Shown here piece after piece: positions 45,154 to 53,728 of a DNA stretch of 64,000 bases. The position numbers and the translations under genes are program-made. The DNA is from Pseudomonas cichorii (lineage in GTDB: Bacteria > Pseudomonadota > Gammaproteobacteria > Pseudomonadales > Pseudomonadaceae), in NCBI RefSeq assembly GCF_018343775.1, contig NZ_CP074349.1, forward strand, positions 2,284,001 through 2,348,000, read 5' to 3'. The notes under the pieces are model-generated. The model saw only the letters and a list, made by a program, of their open reading frames with translations. It searched no databases and had not been told where the DNA came from. The stretch's first letter is position 1. The number at the start of each line of letters is the position of its first letter.

Positions 45154-45205
45154 TTCGCGAATGAATTCGCCCTACAGCCCCGGTAGGGACGAATTCATTC
45201 GCGAA
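45154..45205. repeat. REP-like palindrome
   Basis: TTCGCGAATGAATTCG-CCCTAC pairs with GTAGGGA-CGAATTCATTCGCGAA with one bulged base, loop of seven bases. Same family as the 27.8 kb palindrome (TTCGCGnnTGAA core). It lies upstream of the GGDEF gene and the divergent phytate receptor gene. Confidence 0.75.
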
Positions 45206-45288
45206 GCTCCAAAGACTCCCCACAACCCAAAGTCAAATCAGCTCATTTCACCTCTGAAACCCTCAATTTCAGGGGGGTTCGGCGTTAT

Positions 45289-45306
45289 CTGTCACAGAAT
45301 CGTCAC
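45289..45306 (+). promoter_or_regulatory. Candidate PhoB (Pho) box upstream of the phytate operon
   Basis: CTGTCACAGAATCGTCAC matches the Pho box CTGTCATAAATCTGTCAC at 14 of 18 positions, with the two GTCA cores exactly 11 bases apart. It lies 75 bases before the receptor start. It predicts induction by phosphate starvation, which fits the phytase. Confidence 0.6.
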
Positions 45307-45380
45307 GCCTCGACTCTAGCTTGCGCCTCCAGTTGCCGGGTCATTTGCCTGGTCCATCGTGAAGCCTGGAGAGGACAGAC

Positions 45381-47897
45381 ATGTACAAGCGCCGCAGCAG
45401 GGCACAACTGGTCGGCTACGCACTCAGCGCACTGGCCCTGGCGATTGCCAACGAGCGGCTTCAGGCTGCCGAAGTCAATGCCACCGAGCATGTCGAGGTG
45501 GTGGGGCAGGCGGCAAGTATCGATCAGGCCCTCAAGGAACAGCGCTCCTCGGACAGTATCAAGAGCGTGGTGCATGCCGATGGCGTGGCCCAATTGCCGG
45601 ACCAGAACGTTGCCGAAGCGGTGCAGCGCCTGCCGGGCATCAGCGTTGAGCGTGATCAGGGCGAAGGCCGTTTCGTGACGGTGCGAGGCCTGGCCCCGGA
45701 CCTGAACAGCGTGACCATCAATGGCACACTTGTGCCGGCACCGGAAAGTGATCGTCGCGCAGTGGCGCTGGATGTCTTGCCCTCGGAGCTGGTGCAGTCA
45801 CTGTCTGTCATCAAGACCCTGACGCCGGACATGGATGCCAACTCCCTGGGCGGCACGGTGGATGTCGAGAGCCTTTCGGCGTTCGATCACAAGGGGGTGT
45901 TCTATACCGGCAGCAGCGAAGCCAGTTATGACAAGAACAGCGGCCAGACCAGCCCGAAGTTTTCCGGCGCGGCCAGCAATCGCTTTAGCCTGGGTGATGG
46001 CATCGACAACTTCGGTGTCGCGGCGGCTCTCAGCTGGCAGAAGCGCGACTTCGGTTCTGACAACGTCGAAACGGGCGGTGCCTGGGATGGCCGGAGCCTG
46101 CAAGAGTTCGAGCAGCGCAACTATGACATCAGCCGCGAGCGTGCTGGCGGCGGTCTGAACTTCGATTACAAGCCGGATGATGTCAGCAGTTTCTACCTGC
46201 GAACCTTGTACAGCCGCTTCAAGGACGATGAAGTCCGTACCACCAATGGTTTCGAGTTCGCCGATGCGCAAAGCGCCGGTACGCTGGGCGATGCCGAAGG
46301 CACCCGCAAGCTCAAGGCGCGCACTGAAACCCAGGAGATCAAATCCTTTGTGTTCGGCGGTGAGCGCATGTACGACCTGTGGACTGTCAGCGGTCAGGCC
46401 GGTTATAGCGAGTCCAGCGAAGACAGCCCTGGCCATATCGCAGGCGCCACGTTCGTGGGCAACAATGACTTCGCCAACACCGGTTTCTACGACACTGAAA
46501 CGCCGCGCCCGATTGTCGGCTCCGCTTTTTACGATGCCTCGAACTTCACTCTCGACAAGGTGGACTGGGAAAAGCAGAACACCAGGGACAAGGAAAAGAA
46601 CCTGCGTCTGGACCTGGCCCGGGATTACGACTTAAAGGGGTATGCCTCGCAATTCAAGTTCGGTGGCAAGGTCAGCCGGCGTGACAAGACCAACGATCTG
46701 GAGGTCTGGAAATACGAGGACTTCGATACGCTGGGTTTCACTTCCAGTGATTTGAATCTGACGCAATTCCAGAAAGGCACAATCGATTACCGGCTGGGTA
46801 ATTTCGGTAACGGCATCAGTCCCGGCGCCATCAAAGGGTTGCTGGGTGGCCTGAATGCTGCGGACTTCTACGATGAGTCGGAGTCGCGGGCCAATGACTT
46901 CACGATCAGTGAAGACATCAACGCCGGTTACTTCATGAACACCATCGATATCGATAAATGGCGCTTCATTGCCGGCCTTCGCTACGAAGGCACCGAGATG
47001 GAAGCCAAGGGAACCGGCGTACGCGACGGGGTGTTCGAGTCGAGCCAGACCCGACGCGATTACCACCACTGGCTGCCGGGCCTGCATGCACGCTATCAGA
47101 TCGACAAGAACACCCAGTTGCGCGCCGCCTGGACCAAAAGCGTTGTGCGTCCGACCTTTGGGCAACTGGCTCCGGGTTTTGTGATCGATGATGACGAAGC
47201 GACATTCGGCAACCCGGACCTCAAGCCACTGGAGTCCAGCAACCTGGACCTGGGCATTGAGCACTTCATGGGGCGTGCCGGCACGGTGTCGGCCTTCGTG
47301 TTCTACAAGGACATCCAGAACTTCGTTTACAACACCGATCTGGCGGGTACGGGGCAGTGGGCGAGTTTTTCCGAGGCCAACACCTACGCCAATGGCGACA
47401 AGGCCAAGCTGTATGGCCTTGAACTGGCGTACTCGCAGAAGCTCGACTGGTTGCCTGCACCCTGGAATGGCCTGCTGTTGGGCGCCAACGCTACTTTCAG
47501 TCGCTCGGACGCCAGCATCAAGGGTTTCGACCAGAGCACGGGAACCAACCGCAAGCGCGATATCGATCTGCCGAGCCAGTCCGATACGGTCGGCAACCTG
47601 ATGCTGGGCTGGGAAAACGACACGCTCAGCCTGCGCCTGTCGGCCAACTACAAGTCGGCCTATCTGTATGAGCTGGCTGCCATTGGCGACAAGGACCATG
47701 ACCTGTACGTCGACGGCCAGACCTTCATCGATTTCAGCGCTCGCTACTCGCTGACCAAGAACCTGAAAGTCAGTTTCGAGGCGCAAAACCTCACCGATCA
47801 GCCGTACTTCGTCTATGCCGGCCATCGCTCCCTCAACAGCCAATACGAAGAGTACGGCCCGACCTACAAGATCGGCCTGACGTTCACCCATTTCTGA
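45381..47897 (+). CDS. TonB-dependent receptor linked to phytase
   Basis: 838 residues. ATG 45381 follows GGAGAGGAC. Signal peptide, then a TonB-box-like EHVEVVGQA at about residues 36-44, a plug with DQNVAEAVQRLPGISVERDQGEGRFVTVRG, and a 22-stranded barrel ending in YKIGLTFTHF. There is no STN domain, so it should not signal to FecR. Downstream lie phytase, ExbB, ExbD and TonB genes in the same direction. Inferred role: passage of phytate or a metal-phytate complex across the outer membrane, powered by its own TonB. Confidence 0.9.
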   Translation: MYKRRSRAQLVGYALSALALAIANERLQAAEVNATEHVEVVGQAASIDQALKEQRSSDSIKSVVHADGVAQLPDQNVAEAVQRLPGISVERDQGEGRFVTVRGLAPDLNSVTINGTLVPAPESDRRAVALDVLPSELVQSLSVIKTLTPDMDANSLGGTVDVESLSAFDHKGVFYTGSSEASYDKNSGQTSPKFSGAASNRFSLGDGIDNFGVAAALSWQKRDFGSDNVETGGAWDGRSLQEFEQRNYDISRERAGGGLNFDYKPDDVSSFYLRTLYSRFKDDEVRTTNGFEFADAQSAGTLGDAEGTRKLKARTETQEIKSFVFGGERMYDLWTVSGQAGYSESSEDSPGHIAGATFVGNNDFANTGFYDTETPRPIVGSAFYDASNFTLDKVDWEKQNTRDKEKNLRLDLARDYDLKGYASQFKFGGKVSRRDKTNDLEVWKYEDFDTLGFTSSDLNLTQFQKGTIDYRLGNFGNGISPGAIKGLLGGLNAADFYDESESRANDFTISEDINAGYFMNTIDIDKWRFIAGLRYEGTEMEAKGTGVRDGVFESSQTRRDYHHWLPGLHARYQIDKNTQLRAAWTKSVVRPTFGQLAPGFVIDDDEATFGNPDLKPLESSNLDLGIEHFMGRAGTVSAFVFYKDIQNFVYNTDLAGTGQWASFSEANTYANGDKAKLYGLELAYSQKLDWLPAPWNGLLLGANATFSRSDASIKGFDQSTGTNRKRDIDLPSQSDTVGNLMLGWENDTLSLRLSANYKSAYLYELAAIGDKDHDLYVDGQTFIDFSARYSLTKNLKVSFEAQNLTDQPYFVYAGHRSLNSQYEEYGPTYKIGLTFTHF

Positions 47898-47952
47898 TCG
47901 ATACCGGCAGCCCTTCACCCGTGCTGCCGGATAACCTTGTGCAAGGATTCAA

Positions 47953-49887
47953 GTGTTCATGAAGATTTCGTTGCCACGTAAAGCGGGTTGCCTGTCGCTG
48001 TTGATCGGCCTGATGGCCGGGGCCGTACAGGCCGCGCCCACTCCCGAGATGAGCCTTGGGCGCTGGGCCGAAAGCGAGCCGTTCAAGGCCCAGTCCGTGG
48101 GTTTTCTGCCTGGCAGTGACGGGGCGAAACGCCTGGCCGCCAGTGTCAAATCCGGCCTGTTGCTGCTCGATGACAAAGGGCGCCAACTGGCCCGGCTGCC
48201 GGGTTCCTATCAGGCGCTGGATAGTCGCCAGAGCGGTGAAACGGTATGGGTTGCGACACTGGACAATCTGCGTCAGCAACCGATGCTGAGCCACATCGAT
48301 CCGGCAAAGAACCAATGGTCAAAGCCTGTTTACCTGCCAGCACGGGATTACTCGGTCACCGGCCTGTGCCTGTATCGCGATGAGGCCAGCAACCTGTTCC
48401 TGTTTCTGGTCGGCGACGAGGGCAAGGGTGAGCAATGGCTGGTCGGCAGCGGGGAGCATCTCAGCGAACAGCCGCGCCTGGTGCGCAACCTGCCGCTGCC
48501 GCCCAATGCGGAGTTCTGTCAGGTTGACGACGCGGCACATCGCTTGTTCGTCAATGAGGAGAACATCGGGTGGTGGGCTTACCCGGCGCATCCCGAAGCG
48601 GATGTAGCCCGAACCCCCGTTGCCTTGCGTGAGCCGTTTGGTGCAATCAGGCAGGCGGCGGGTGCCATGGCGGTCGTCCCCGGTGGTTTGCTGGCGCTCG
48701 ATCCCAAGGGCAAGGCTTTGCATCTCTATCAACAGCAAAGCGACAGCGAGAGTTGGTCATCGGTGGCCGAACTGTCGTTGATGAACCTGAAAAAACCTGA
48801 AGGCCTGTCGATTCATGAAGGCTCGAGTGGCCTGCAATTGCTGCTCAACGATAACGACGGTGACCGCCTGTTTGAGGGAGAACTGAGCTGGAAGCCGAAA
48901 CCGGTCGCTCTGGCTGCGCCGCTGCCCGGCGTGGCGGCTGTCGCTCAGAGTCAGCCGGTAGCACGCCAGGGCGATGCTGCGGACGATCCCGCGATCTGGA
49001 TTCATCCGAAAAATCCGGCCCAAAGTCGCGTGCTGGGCACCAACAAGAAGCAGGGGCTGCTGGTTTATGACCTGAAGGGCAAGCAGCTTCAGGAACTGGC
49101 CGTCGGACGTCTGAACAACGTCGATGTACGGCCCGGCTTCATGCTGGGCAAGCAGAAGGTCGATCTGGCGGTGGCCAGCAATCGTGATCGCAACAGCCTG
49201 AGCCTGTTCAGCATCGACCGTAACAGTGGCGCGCTTCGCGAGGCGGGCGAAATTCCCACGCCGCTGGCGCAGATCTATGGCATCTGCCTGTTCCAGCCGG
49301 CCAGTGGCGAGCTCTATGCCTTTGCCAACGGCAAGGATGGCAGCTTCCTCCAATACCGGATCAGCGCGCCTGACGGCAAGGCCAGGGGAGAACTGGTGCG
49401 TAGCTTCAAGGTGGACAGCCAGCCGGAAGGCTGCGTGGCCGACGATCAGCGCCAGCGGCTGTTTCTTGGCGAGGAGGACGTGGGTGTCTGGGCGGTGGAT
49501 GCCCGTGCCGATCAGCCCGCAACACTGTCCAGCGTGATCAAAGTCGGCGATGTGGTGCATGCCGATGTCGAGGGGCTGGCGCTGTATCAGAGCGAGCAGC
49601 ATGACTATCTGGTGATCTCCAGCCAGGGCAATGACAGCTATGTGGTGGTGGATGCCGAACCGCCTTATGCGCTGCGCGGCGCATTTCGTGTGGGCCTCAA
49701 TGCCCGGCTCGGGATCGATGGGACTTCTGAAACCGATGGCCTGGAAGTGACCTCGGCCAACCTCGGCGGCCCATGGAGCAAAGGCATGCTGGTGGTGCAG
49801 GACGGCCGCAAGCGCATGCCCGAACAGGCGCAGAACTTCAAATTCATCCCTTGGGCCGACGTGGTTAAAACCCTGGCTTTGCCGTAA
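47953..49887 (+). CDS. Beta-propeller phytase with two propeller halves
   Basis: 644 residues from GTG 47953, five bases after AAGGA; ATG 47959 is the alternative. A signal peptide ends near GAVQAAP. The C-terminal half (from about residue 325) has the phytase start GDAADDPAIWIHPKNP and later EGLALYQSEQ and DGLEVTSANLGGPW, a complete catalytic propeller. The N-terminal half (about 30-310) repeats the fold (FCQVDDAAHRLFVNEENIGWW) but lacks the DDPAIW metal site. Dual-domain phytases of this kind hydrolyse phytate outside the cytoplasm. It sits 55 bases after the receptor gene. Confidence 0.9.
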   Translation: MFMKISLPRKAGCLSLLIGLMAGAVQAAPTPEMSLGRWAESEPFKAQSVGFLPGSDGAKRLAASVKSGLLLLDDKGRQLARLPGSYQALDSRQSGETVWVATLDNLRQQPMLSHIDPAKNQWSKPVYLPARDYSVTGLCLYRDEASNLFLFLVGDEGKGEQWLVGSGEHLSEQPRLVRNLPLPPNAEFCQVDDAAHRLFVNEENIGWWAYPAHPEADVARTPVALREPFGAIRQAAGAMAVVPGGLLALDPKGKALHLYQQQSDSESWSSVAELSLMNLKKPEGLSIHEGSSGLQLLLNDNDGDRLFEGELSWKPKPVALAAPLPGVAAVAQSQPVARQGDAADDPAIWIHPKNPAQSRVLGTNKKQGLLVYDLKGKQLQELAVGRLNNVDVRPGFMLGKQKVDLAVASNRDRNSLSLFSIDRNSGALREAGEIPTPLAQIYGICLFQPASGELYAFANGKDGSFLQYRISAPDGKARGELVRSFKVDSQPEGCVADDQRQRLFLGEEDVGVWAVDARADQPATLSSVIKVGDVVHADVEGLALYQSEQHDYLVISSQGNDSYVVVDAEPPYALRGAFRVGLNARLGIDGTSETDGLEVTSANLGGPWSKGMLVVQDGRKRMPEQAQNFKFIPWADVVKTLALP

Positions 49888-49973
49888 GTCGTTTGTCATC
49901 AAGCGGTGATAAACAATCGATTCATACAGGCACTGACCTTGACCGGAAGGTGCCATACATCAGGAACTCAACG

Positions 49974-50684
49974 ATGCACGCCACGCTAGAACACATGACC
50001 CTCTGGGGGCTGATCAGCAATGCCAGCGTACTGGTCCAGGCTGTGATGCTGACCTTGTTGATGGCTTCGCTGACCAGTTGGTATCTGATCATTCAACGCA
50101 GCCTTGCCTTGCGTCACGACGAACATTCCATGGACGCTTTCCAGCAGCGCTTTCGTCGCGAACCGGAACTGTCGCCGCTGTACGGCGAGGCCACTGAAGC
50201 CCGTGATCGAGCCAACGGCATCCAGCAGATTTTCCAGGCAGGTTATGCCGAGTATCAGCAGCTCAGGCATCGTCCTGATATTGAGCCCGATGCCGTGTTG
50301 TCCGGCGTCGAGCGCTCGCTTCAGGTGGCGATCAGCGAGCAGGAACTGCAACTGGAAAAGGGGCTGCAGTTTCTTGCCACGGTGGGTTCGGTCAGCCCGT
50401 ATATCGGCCTGTTCGGTACGGTCTGGGGCATCATGAATGCTTTTATTGGCCTGTCTCAGGTGCAGCAAGCCACGCTGTCCACGGTCGCGCCCGGTATTGC
50501 CGAAGCCTTGATTGCGACCGCCATCGGCCTGTTCGCCGCCATTCCTGCCGTGATTGCCTACAACCGCTTTGCCGCACGCGGCCAGACCCTTGCGGCTCGC
50601 TACTACAGCTTCGGCAACGAATTGCAGGTGCGTCTGAACCGGACCCTGCAAGGCCTGACTCGCAACATGGCCGCTGCGGCCTGA
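49974..50684 (+). CDS. ExbB/TolQ-type energising protein
   Basis: 236 residues from ATG 49974, preceded by CAGGAA. Three membrane helices; the first is SVLVQAVMLTLLMASLTSWYLI at about residues 14-36. The conserved core is VGSVSPYIGLFGTVWGIMNAFIGL followed by APGIAEALIATAIGLFAAIPAVIAYN. With ExbD it uses the proton gradient to drive TonB. It is part of the phytase operon. Confidence 0.9.
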   Translation: MHATLEHMTLWGLISNASVLVQAVMLTLLMASLTSWYLIIQRSLALRHDEHSMDAFQQRFRREPELSPLYGEATEARDRANGIQQIFQAGYAEYQQLRHRPDIEPDAVLSGVERSLQVAISEQELQLEKGLQFLATVGSVSPYIGLFGTVWGIMNAFIGLSQVQQATLSTVAPGIAEALIATAIGLFAAIPAVIAYNRFAARGQTLAARYYSFGNELQVRLNRTLQGLTRNMAAAA

Positions 50685-50694
50685 GGGACTTTCC

Positions 50695-51141
50695 ATGCTG
50701 GTCAAACCTCAACGCAAACATGGTCCGAAAGCCGAAATGAACGTCGTGCCCTATATCGACGTCATGCTGGTGCTGCTGGTGATTTTCATGGTGACCGCGC
50801 CGATGCTGACCCAGGGCGTGAAGATCGAACTGCCGAAAGTTGCCAGTGAGGCGCTGCTCACCGACACCAAGCAGCGCATCGTGACCTTGTCGGTCAAGGC
50901 TGAAGGCGGTTACTACTGGAACCTCGGGGAAAACGTCGACACCCATTCGCAGACCGATACCGCTGCCAGTCTGGAAGACATGCAAGACCGCATTGCCCGA
51001 CTGGTGGCCGAACGTGCAGATACCCAGGTGTTCATCCGCGCAGATGACAAGGCCGATTACGGGCGGGTGGTTGCCGCCATGGCCGCTTTGCAGCACAGCG
51101 GCGTGACTCATCTGGGACTGGTGACCGAGGCCCCGCAATGA
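50695..51141 (+). CDS. ExbD/TolR-type energising protein
   Basis: 148 residues. A single N-terminal helix holds the proton-path aspartate: NVVPYIDVMLVLLVIFMVTAPML. The periplasmic domain follows with VFIRADDKADYGRVVAAMAALQ. It begins 10 bases after exbB and its end overlaps the tonB start (ATGA). It works with the adjacent ExbB and TonB. Confidence 0.92.
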   Translation: MLVKPQRKHGPKAEMNVVPYIDVMLVLLVIFMVTAPMLTQGVKIELPKVASEALLTDTKQRIVTLSVKAEGGYYWNLGENVDTHSQTDTAASLEDMQDRIARLVAERADTQVFIRADDKADYGRVVAAMAALQHSGVTHLGLVTEAPQ

Positions 51142-51923
51142 CCACCATGACACTGGAACTCGAGTCTCGTGGCTCCAGGGCCATGGACTGGAGAAAGCTA
51201 TGCCAGAACGGACTGGCGGCCGCCATTGCTTTTGGCCTGCATGGCGCGGTACTGGGCGCATTGCTGTTCGGCTGGAGCCTTCAGGAAAAACCAGCCGAAC
51301 CCGTCAGAACGATGGCTACTCAGCTGTTCATCCTGCCACCCGAACCGGCACCTGCACCTGCACCTGCGATGATTGCGCCTGCGCCCGTCATTGAGCCTGT
51401 GGTCGCCAAACCCATCGAGGCGCCCAGGCCACAGGTCGATACTCAACGCCAGGCCCGCCAGCTCGAGCAGGCCGCACTGGCGCGCAAGCGCGTCGAAGAG
51501 CAAAAGCGCGAGCAGCGGCAACACGCTCAGGAAGTCGAGCAGCAGCGTGTGGCGCAGCAGCAGGCCGAGCACCAACGCCAGGCCGAGCAGGCCAGGCAAA
51601 CCGCCGAACGTGCCCGTCAGGTCCAACAACAAACGGCGGCTGCCGCCGACAGCAGCCAATACCAACCTCTGAGCAAGGAAGCTCCCGACTATCCCCAGCG
51701 TGCACTGGACAAAGGTATCGAAGGCGACTGCACCGTCATCTACGACGTTTCACCTCAGGGGCGCGTGGTCAATCCACAGGTCCAGGGCACCTGTCATCCA
51801 CTGTTTATCAGGCCATCAATGACTGCGGCTGAAACCTTCCGGTATCAGCCGCGAATTGTGGAGGGAAGGGCGGTGACTGTTTCGGGGGTGAAGAACACGT
51901 TTCATTACCGGATCAGTCAGTAA
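51138..51923 (+). CDS. TonB-like protein with a TolA-like middle
   Basis: 261 residues. One N-terminal helix (LAAAIAFGLHGAVLGALLFGW) is followed by a short proline region (EPAPAPAP), a long Gln/Arg/Ala/Glu coiled-coil stretch at about 95-165 like that of TolA, and a TonB C-terminal domain (DYPQRALDKGIEGDCTVIYDVSPQG). The combination suggests a dedicated TonB for the receptor in this operon. It ends 20 bases from the convergent fecR stop. Confidence 0.85.
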   Translation: MTTMTLELESRGSRAMDWRKLCQNGLAAAIAFGLHGAVLGALLFGWSLQEKPAEPVRTMATQLFILPPEPAPAPAPAMIAPAPVIEPVVAKPIEAPRPQVDTQRQARQLEQAALARKRVEEQKREQRQHAQEVEQQRVAQQQAEHQRQAEQARQTAERARQVQQQTAAAADSSQYQPLSKEAPDYPQRALDKGIEGDCTVIYDVSPQGRVVNPQVQGTCHPLFIRPSMTAAETFRYQPRIVEGRAVTVSGVKNTFHYRISQ

Positions 51924-51943
51924 AGCGGTGTTCCGTTTCAAGC

Positions 51944-53065
51944 CTACCGCGTAATCACCAGCACCCAAGGCCCCCAGCCTTCGACCTTCGCCCCATGGGG
52001 TTGCGCCATTGCGCGCAATGCGGCTTCGGGGTTGCTGGTGTCATAAACGCCGGTAATACGTTTATCGGCCAGTTGCAGGTCTTTGATCCAGAGGGTTCCG
52101 GGCAGGTAGCGGCGCAGTTCGTCCACCACGTCGGCCATGCGGGCGTTGTCTGCGATGAGCTGGCCGTTGCGCCAGGTGGCGATGCGGTTGGCAGGCAGGG
52201 TTATCAGTTTGATCTGGCCGTTGCTGCGGTTGAAGTCCAGTTGCTGACCTGCGGTCAGGCCTGGATTGAGGATCCGGTTCGAGCCATGTTCGGTGACTTT
52301 TACCGATCCGTGCTGCACGCCCACTTCGATGTTCTTCTTTTCCAGGTCGACATTGAAGGCTGTACCGGTCACGGTCACATCAAGGTCTTGTGCGCGTACA
52401 TTGAAGGGCTTGCTGCGATCAGGCTTGACCTCGAAAAAGGCTTGTCCGCACAGCAGGCGAATATCGCGGCGGGTGGCCGTGAACTCAAAGGCAATGGCGC
52501 TGTTGCTGTCGAGCACGGCACGGCTGCCATCCGGGAGCTGGATTTCGCGGCGTTCGCTGGCGGTCTGGAAGTCCGCCTGCAAGGCTGTGTTTAAACTGGG
52601 AGCCACGGCAGCCACCAGGCAGGCGGCCAGAGCCCCGCCAACAGCCCAGCTCAAGGTACGTCGGCGTCTTGGGCGGGCGGCGAGATGAGCTTGTGGTGCA
52701 GGAGCTGTCGCTACAGGTGGAACCGGAGGCCATTTATGGGCTGTTGCCGGAGCAAGCTGGCCGGTCAGGCCCCAGACGCGCTCGGCCTTTAGCAAGGCTT
52801 CGGCATTTTCCGGTGCGGCCTGTAGCCAGTCCTGAAGTTCAGTCTGCAAGCCGGCATCGTCGGGCGCCTCTCGGACACGCATCAGCCAATCCAGGGCAAT
52901 ATCCAGACGAGCTTGGCGAGGTTCGGCTTGCGGCATGTCCGGCAAGACTCCAGCGGTAGAAAAGGCGTGGGAGGGTCGCACACTATGGCTCCCTTCTGCA
53001 AAAGACGTTTGGCTCGTGTTTTTTTTCAGATTTTCCTGAAAATTCTTTGAACGGGGCTCAGCCAT
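51944..53065 (-). CDS. fecR: FecR-type anti-sigma factor / transmembrane sensor
   Basis: 373 residues. An N-terminal cytosolic domain (ALDWLMRVREAPDDAG, then LQDWLQAAPENAEALLKAERVWGL), one membrane helix near residues 140-160 (SWAVGGALAACLVAAVAP), and a periplasmic FecR domain (RREIQLPDGSRAVLDSNSAI; LLCGQAFFEVKPDRSKPFNV). It receives the signal from an STN-bearing receptor and releases the sigma factor. The start overlaps the fecI stop by 8 bases. A shorter start near MPQAEPRQARL is possible. Confidence 0.9.
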   Translation of the reverse strand: MAEPRSKNFQENLKKNTSQTSFAEGSHSVRPSHAFSTAGVLPDMPQAEPRQARLDIALDWLMRVREAPDDAGLQTELQDWLQAAPENAEALLKAERVWGLTGQLAPATAHKWPPVPPVATAPAPQAHLAARPRRRRTLSWAVGGALAACLVAAVAPSLNTALQADFQTASERREIQLPDGSRAVLDSNSAIAFEFTATRRDIRLLCGQAFFEVKPDRSKPFNVRAQDLDVTVTGTAFNVDLEKKNIEVGVQHGSVKVTEHGSNRILNPGLTAGQQLDFNRSNGQIKLITLPANRIATWRNGQLIADNARMADVVDELRRYLPGTLWIKDLQLADKRITGVYDTSNPEAALRAMAQPHGAKVEGWGPWVLVITR

Positions 53066-53570
53066 TGCCTCGCTCCAGCCAGGCTGCGCAATGACTCAAG
53101 GCATCATGTACCAACTGGTGAGTCAGCCCGACCGAGATACCCAGAGCTGCTGCGATCTGTTGCAGGGTGTAGCCACCGAGACGATGCATCTCGAAAGCCA
53201 TGCGGGTTCGCTCCGGCAATTGTGCCAGGGCATCGGAGACTTGTTGCAGCTCATCATGGCTGACCGCTTCCTGCTCGGGGGACGCAGTAGCGGCTGGTAG
53301 CTCCGCCAGCAGGGTGTCGCCGTCGGGCTGGCGTTTTTCGGTCGCAATACTGCGTGTCAGGTCCAGGGCCAGGTTTCGTACGATTCGATACAGATAGCCG
53401 ACCGGATGGTCGATGGTGGTGTCTTGATTGGGGCGACCATTGAAACGCAGCCAGGCTTCCTGGACCACATCTTCGGCGCGAGCACGGCAGCCTACGATGG
53501 GCGCGGCATAGTCCACCAGGGCAGAGCGATGCGCCATATAAAGGTCGAGTTTGCTGGCGGACGAATCCAC
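53058..53570 (-). CDS. fecI: FecI-type ECF sigma factor
   Basis: 170 residues. Sigma region 2: CRARAEDVVQEAWLRF and HPVGYLYRIVRNLALDLTR. Region 4: LPERTRMAFEMHRLGGYTLQQIAAALGISVGLTHQLVHDAL. It should direct RNA polymerase to iron-starvation transport genes when FecR is triggered. A Fur box lies about 75 bases upstream. The pair is not beside an STN receptor; the closest is at 40.1-42.9 kb, whose upstream region has a FecI-type promoter. Confidence 0.92.
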   Translation of the reverse strand: MDSSASKLDLYMAHRSALVDYAAPIVGCRARAEDVVQEAWLRFNGRPNQDTTIDHPVGYLYRIVRNLALDLTRSIATEKRQPDGDTLLAELPAATASPEQEAVSHDELQQVSDALAQLPERTRMAFEMHRLGGYTLQQIAAALGISVGLTHQLVHDALSHCAAWLERGNG

Positions 53571-53641
53571 GGAGGTTAGTGCTCGTATCGCGTGGGGAGG
53601 TGCGACATGTCCTGCCCGAAAGTGGGCATGCTACCTGTTTT

Positions 53642-53656
53642 CGATAATCATTATCA
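53642..53656 (-). promoter_or_regulatory. Fur box upstream of fecI
   Basis: CGATAATCATTATCA contains GATAAT-C-ATTATC, an exact match to the core of the Fur consensus (7-1-7 form). Located 72 bases before the fecI start, it predicts iron repression of fecIR. Confidence 0.8.
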
Positions 53657-53728
53657 AATGCGATTTATGTCTTTCTGCCACTGCATTGTCAGGGGCGCAG
53701 CCTTGCACTGAGCCCCTGATTCCGGACT

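Noticed and set aside
46632..47918. Minus-strand open frame of 428 codons inside the phytate receptor
   Set aside because: Antisense shadow of a well-supported TonB receptor; no domain pattern.
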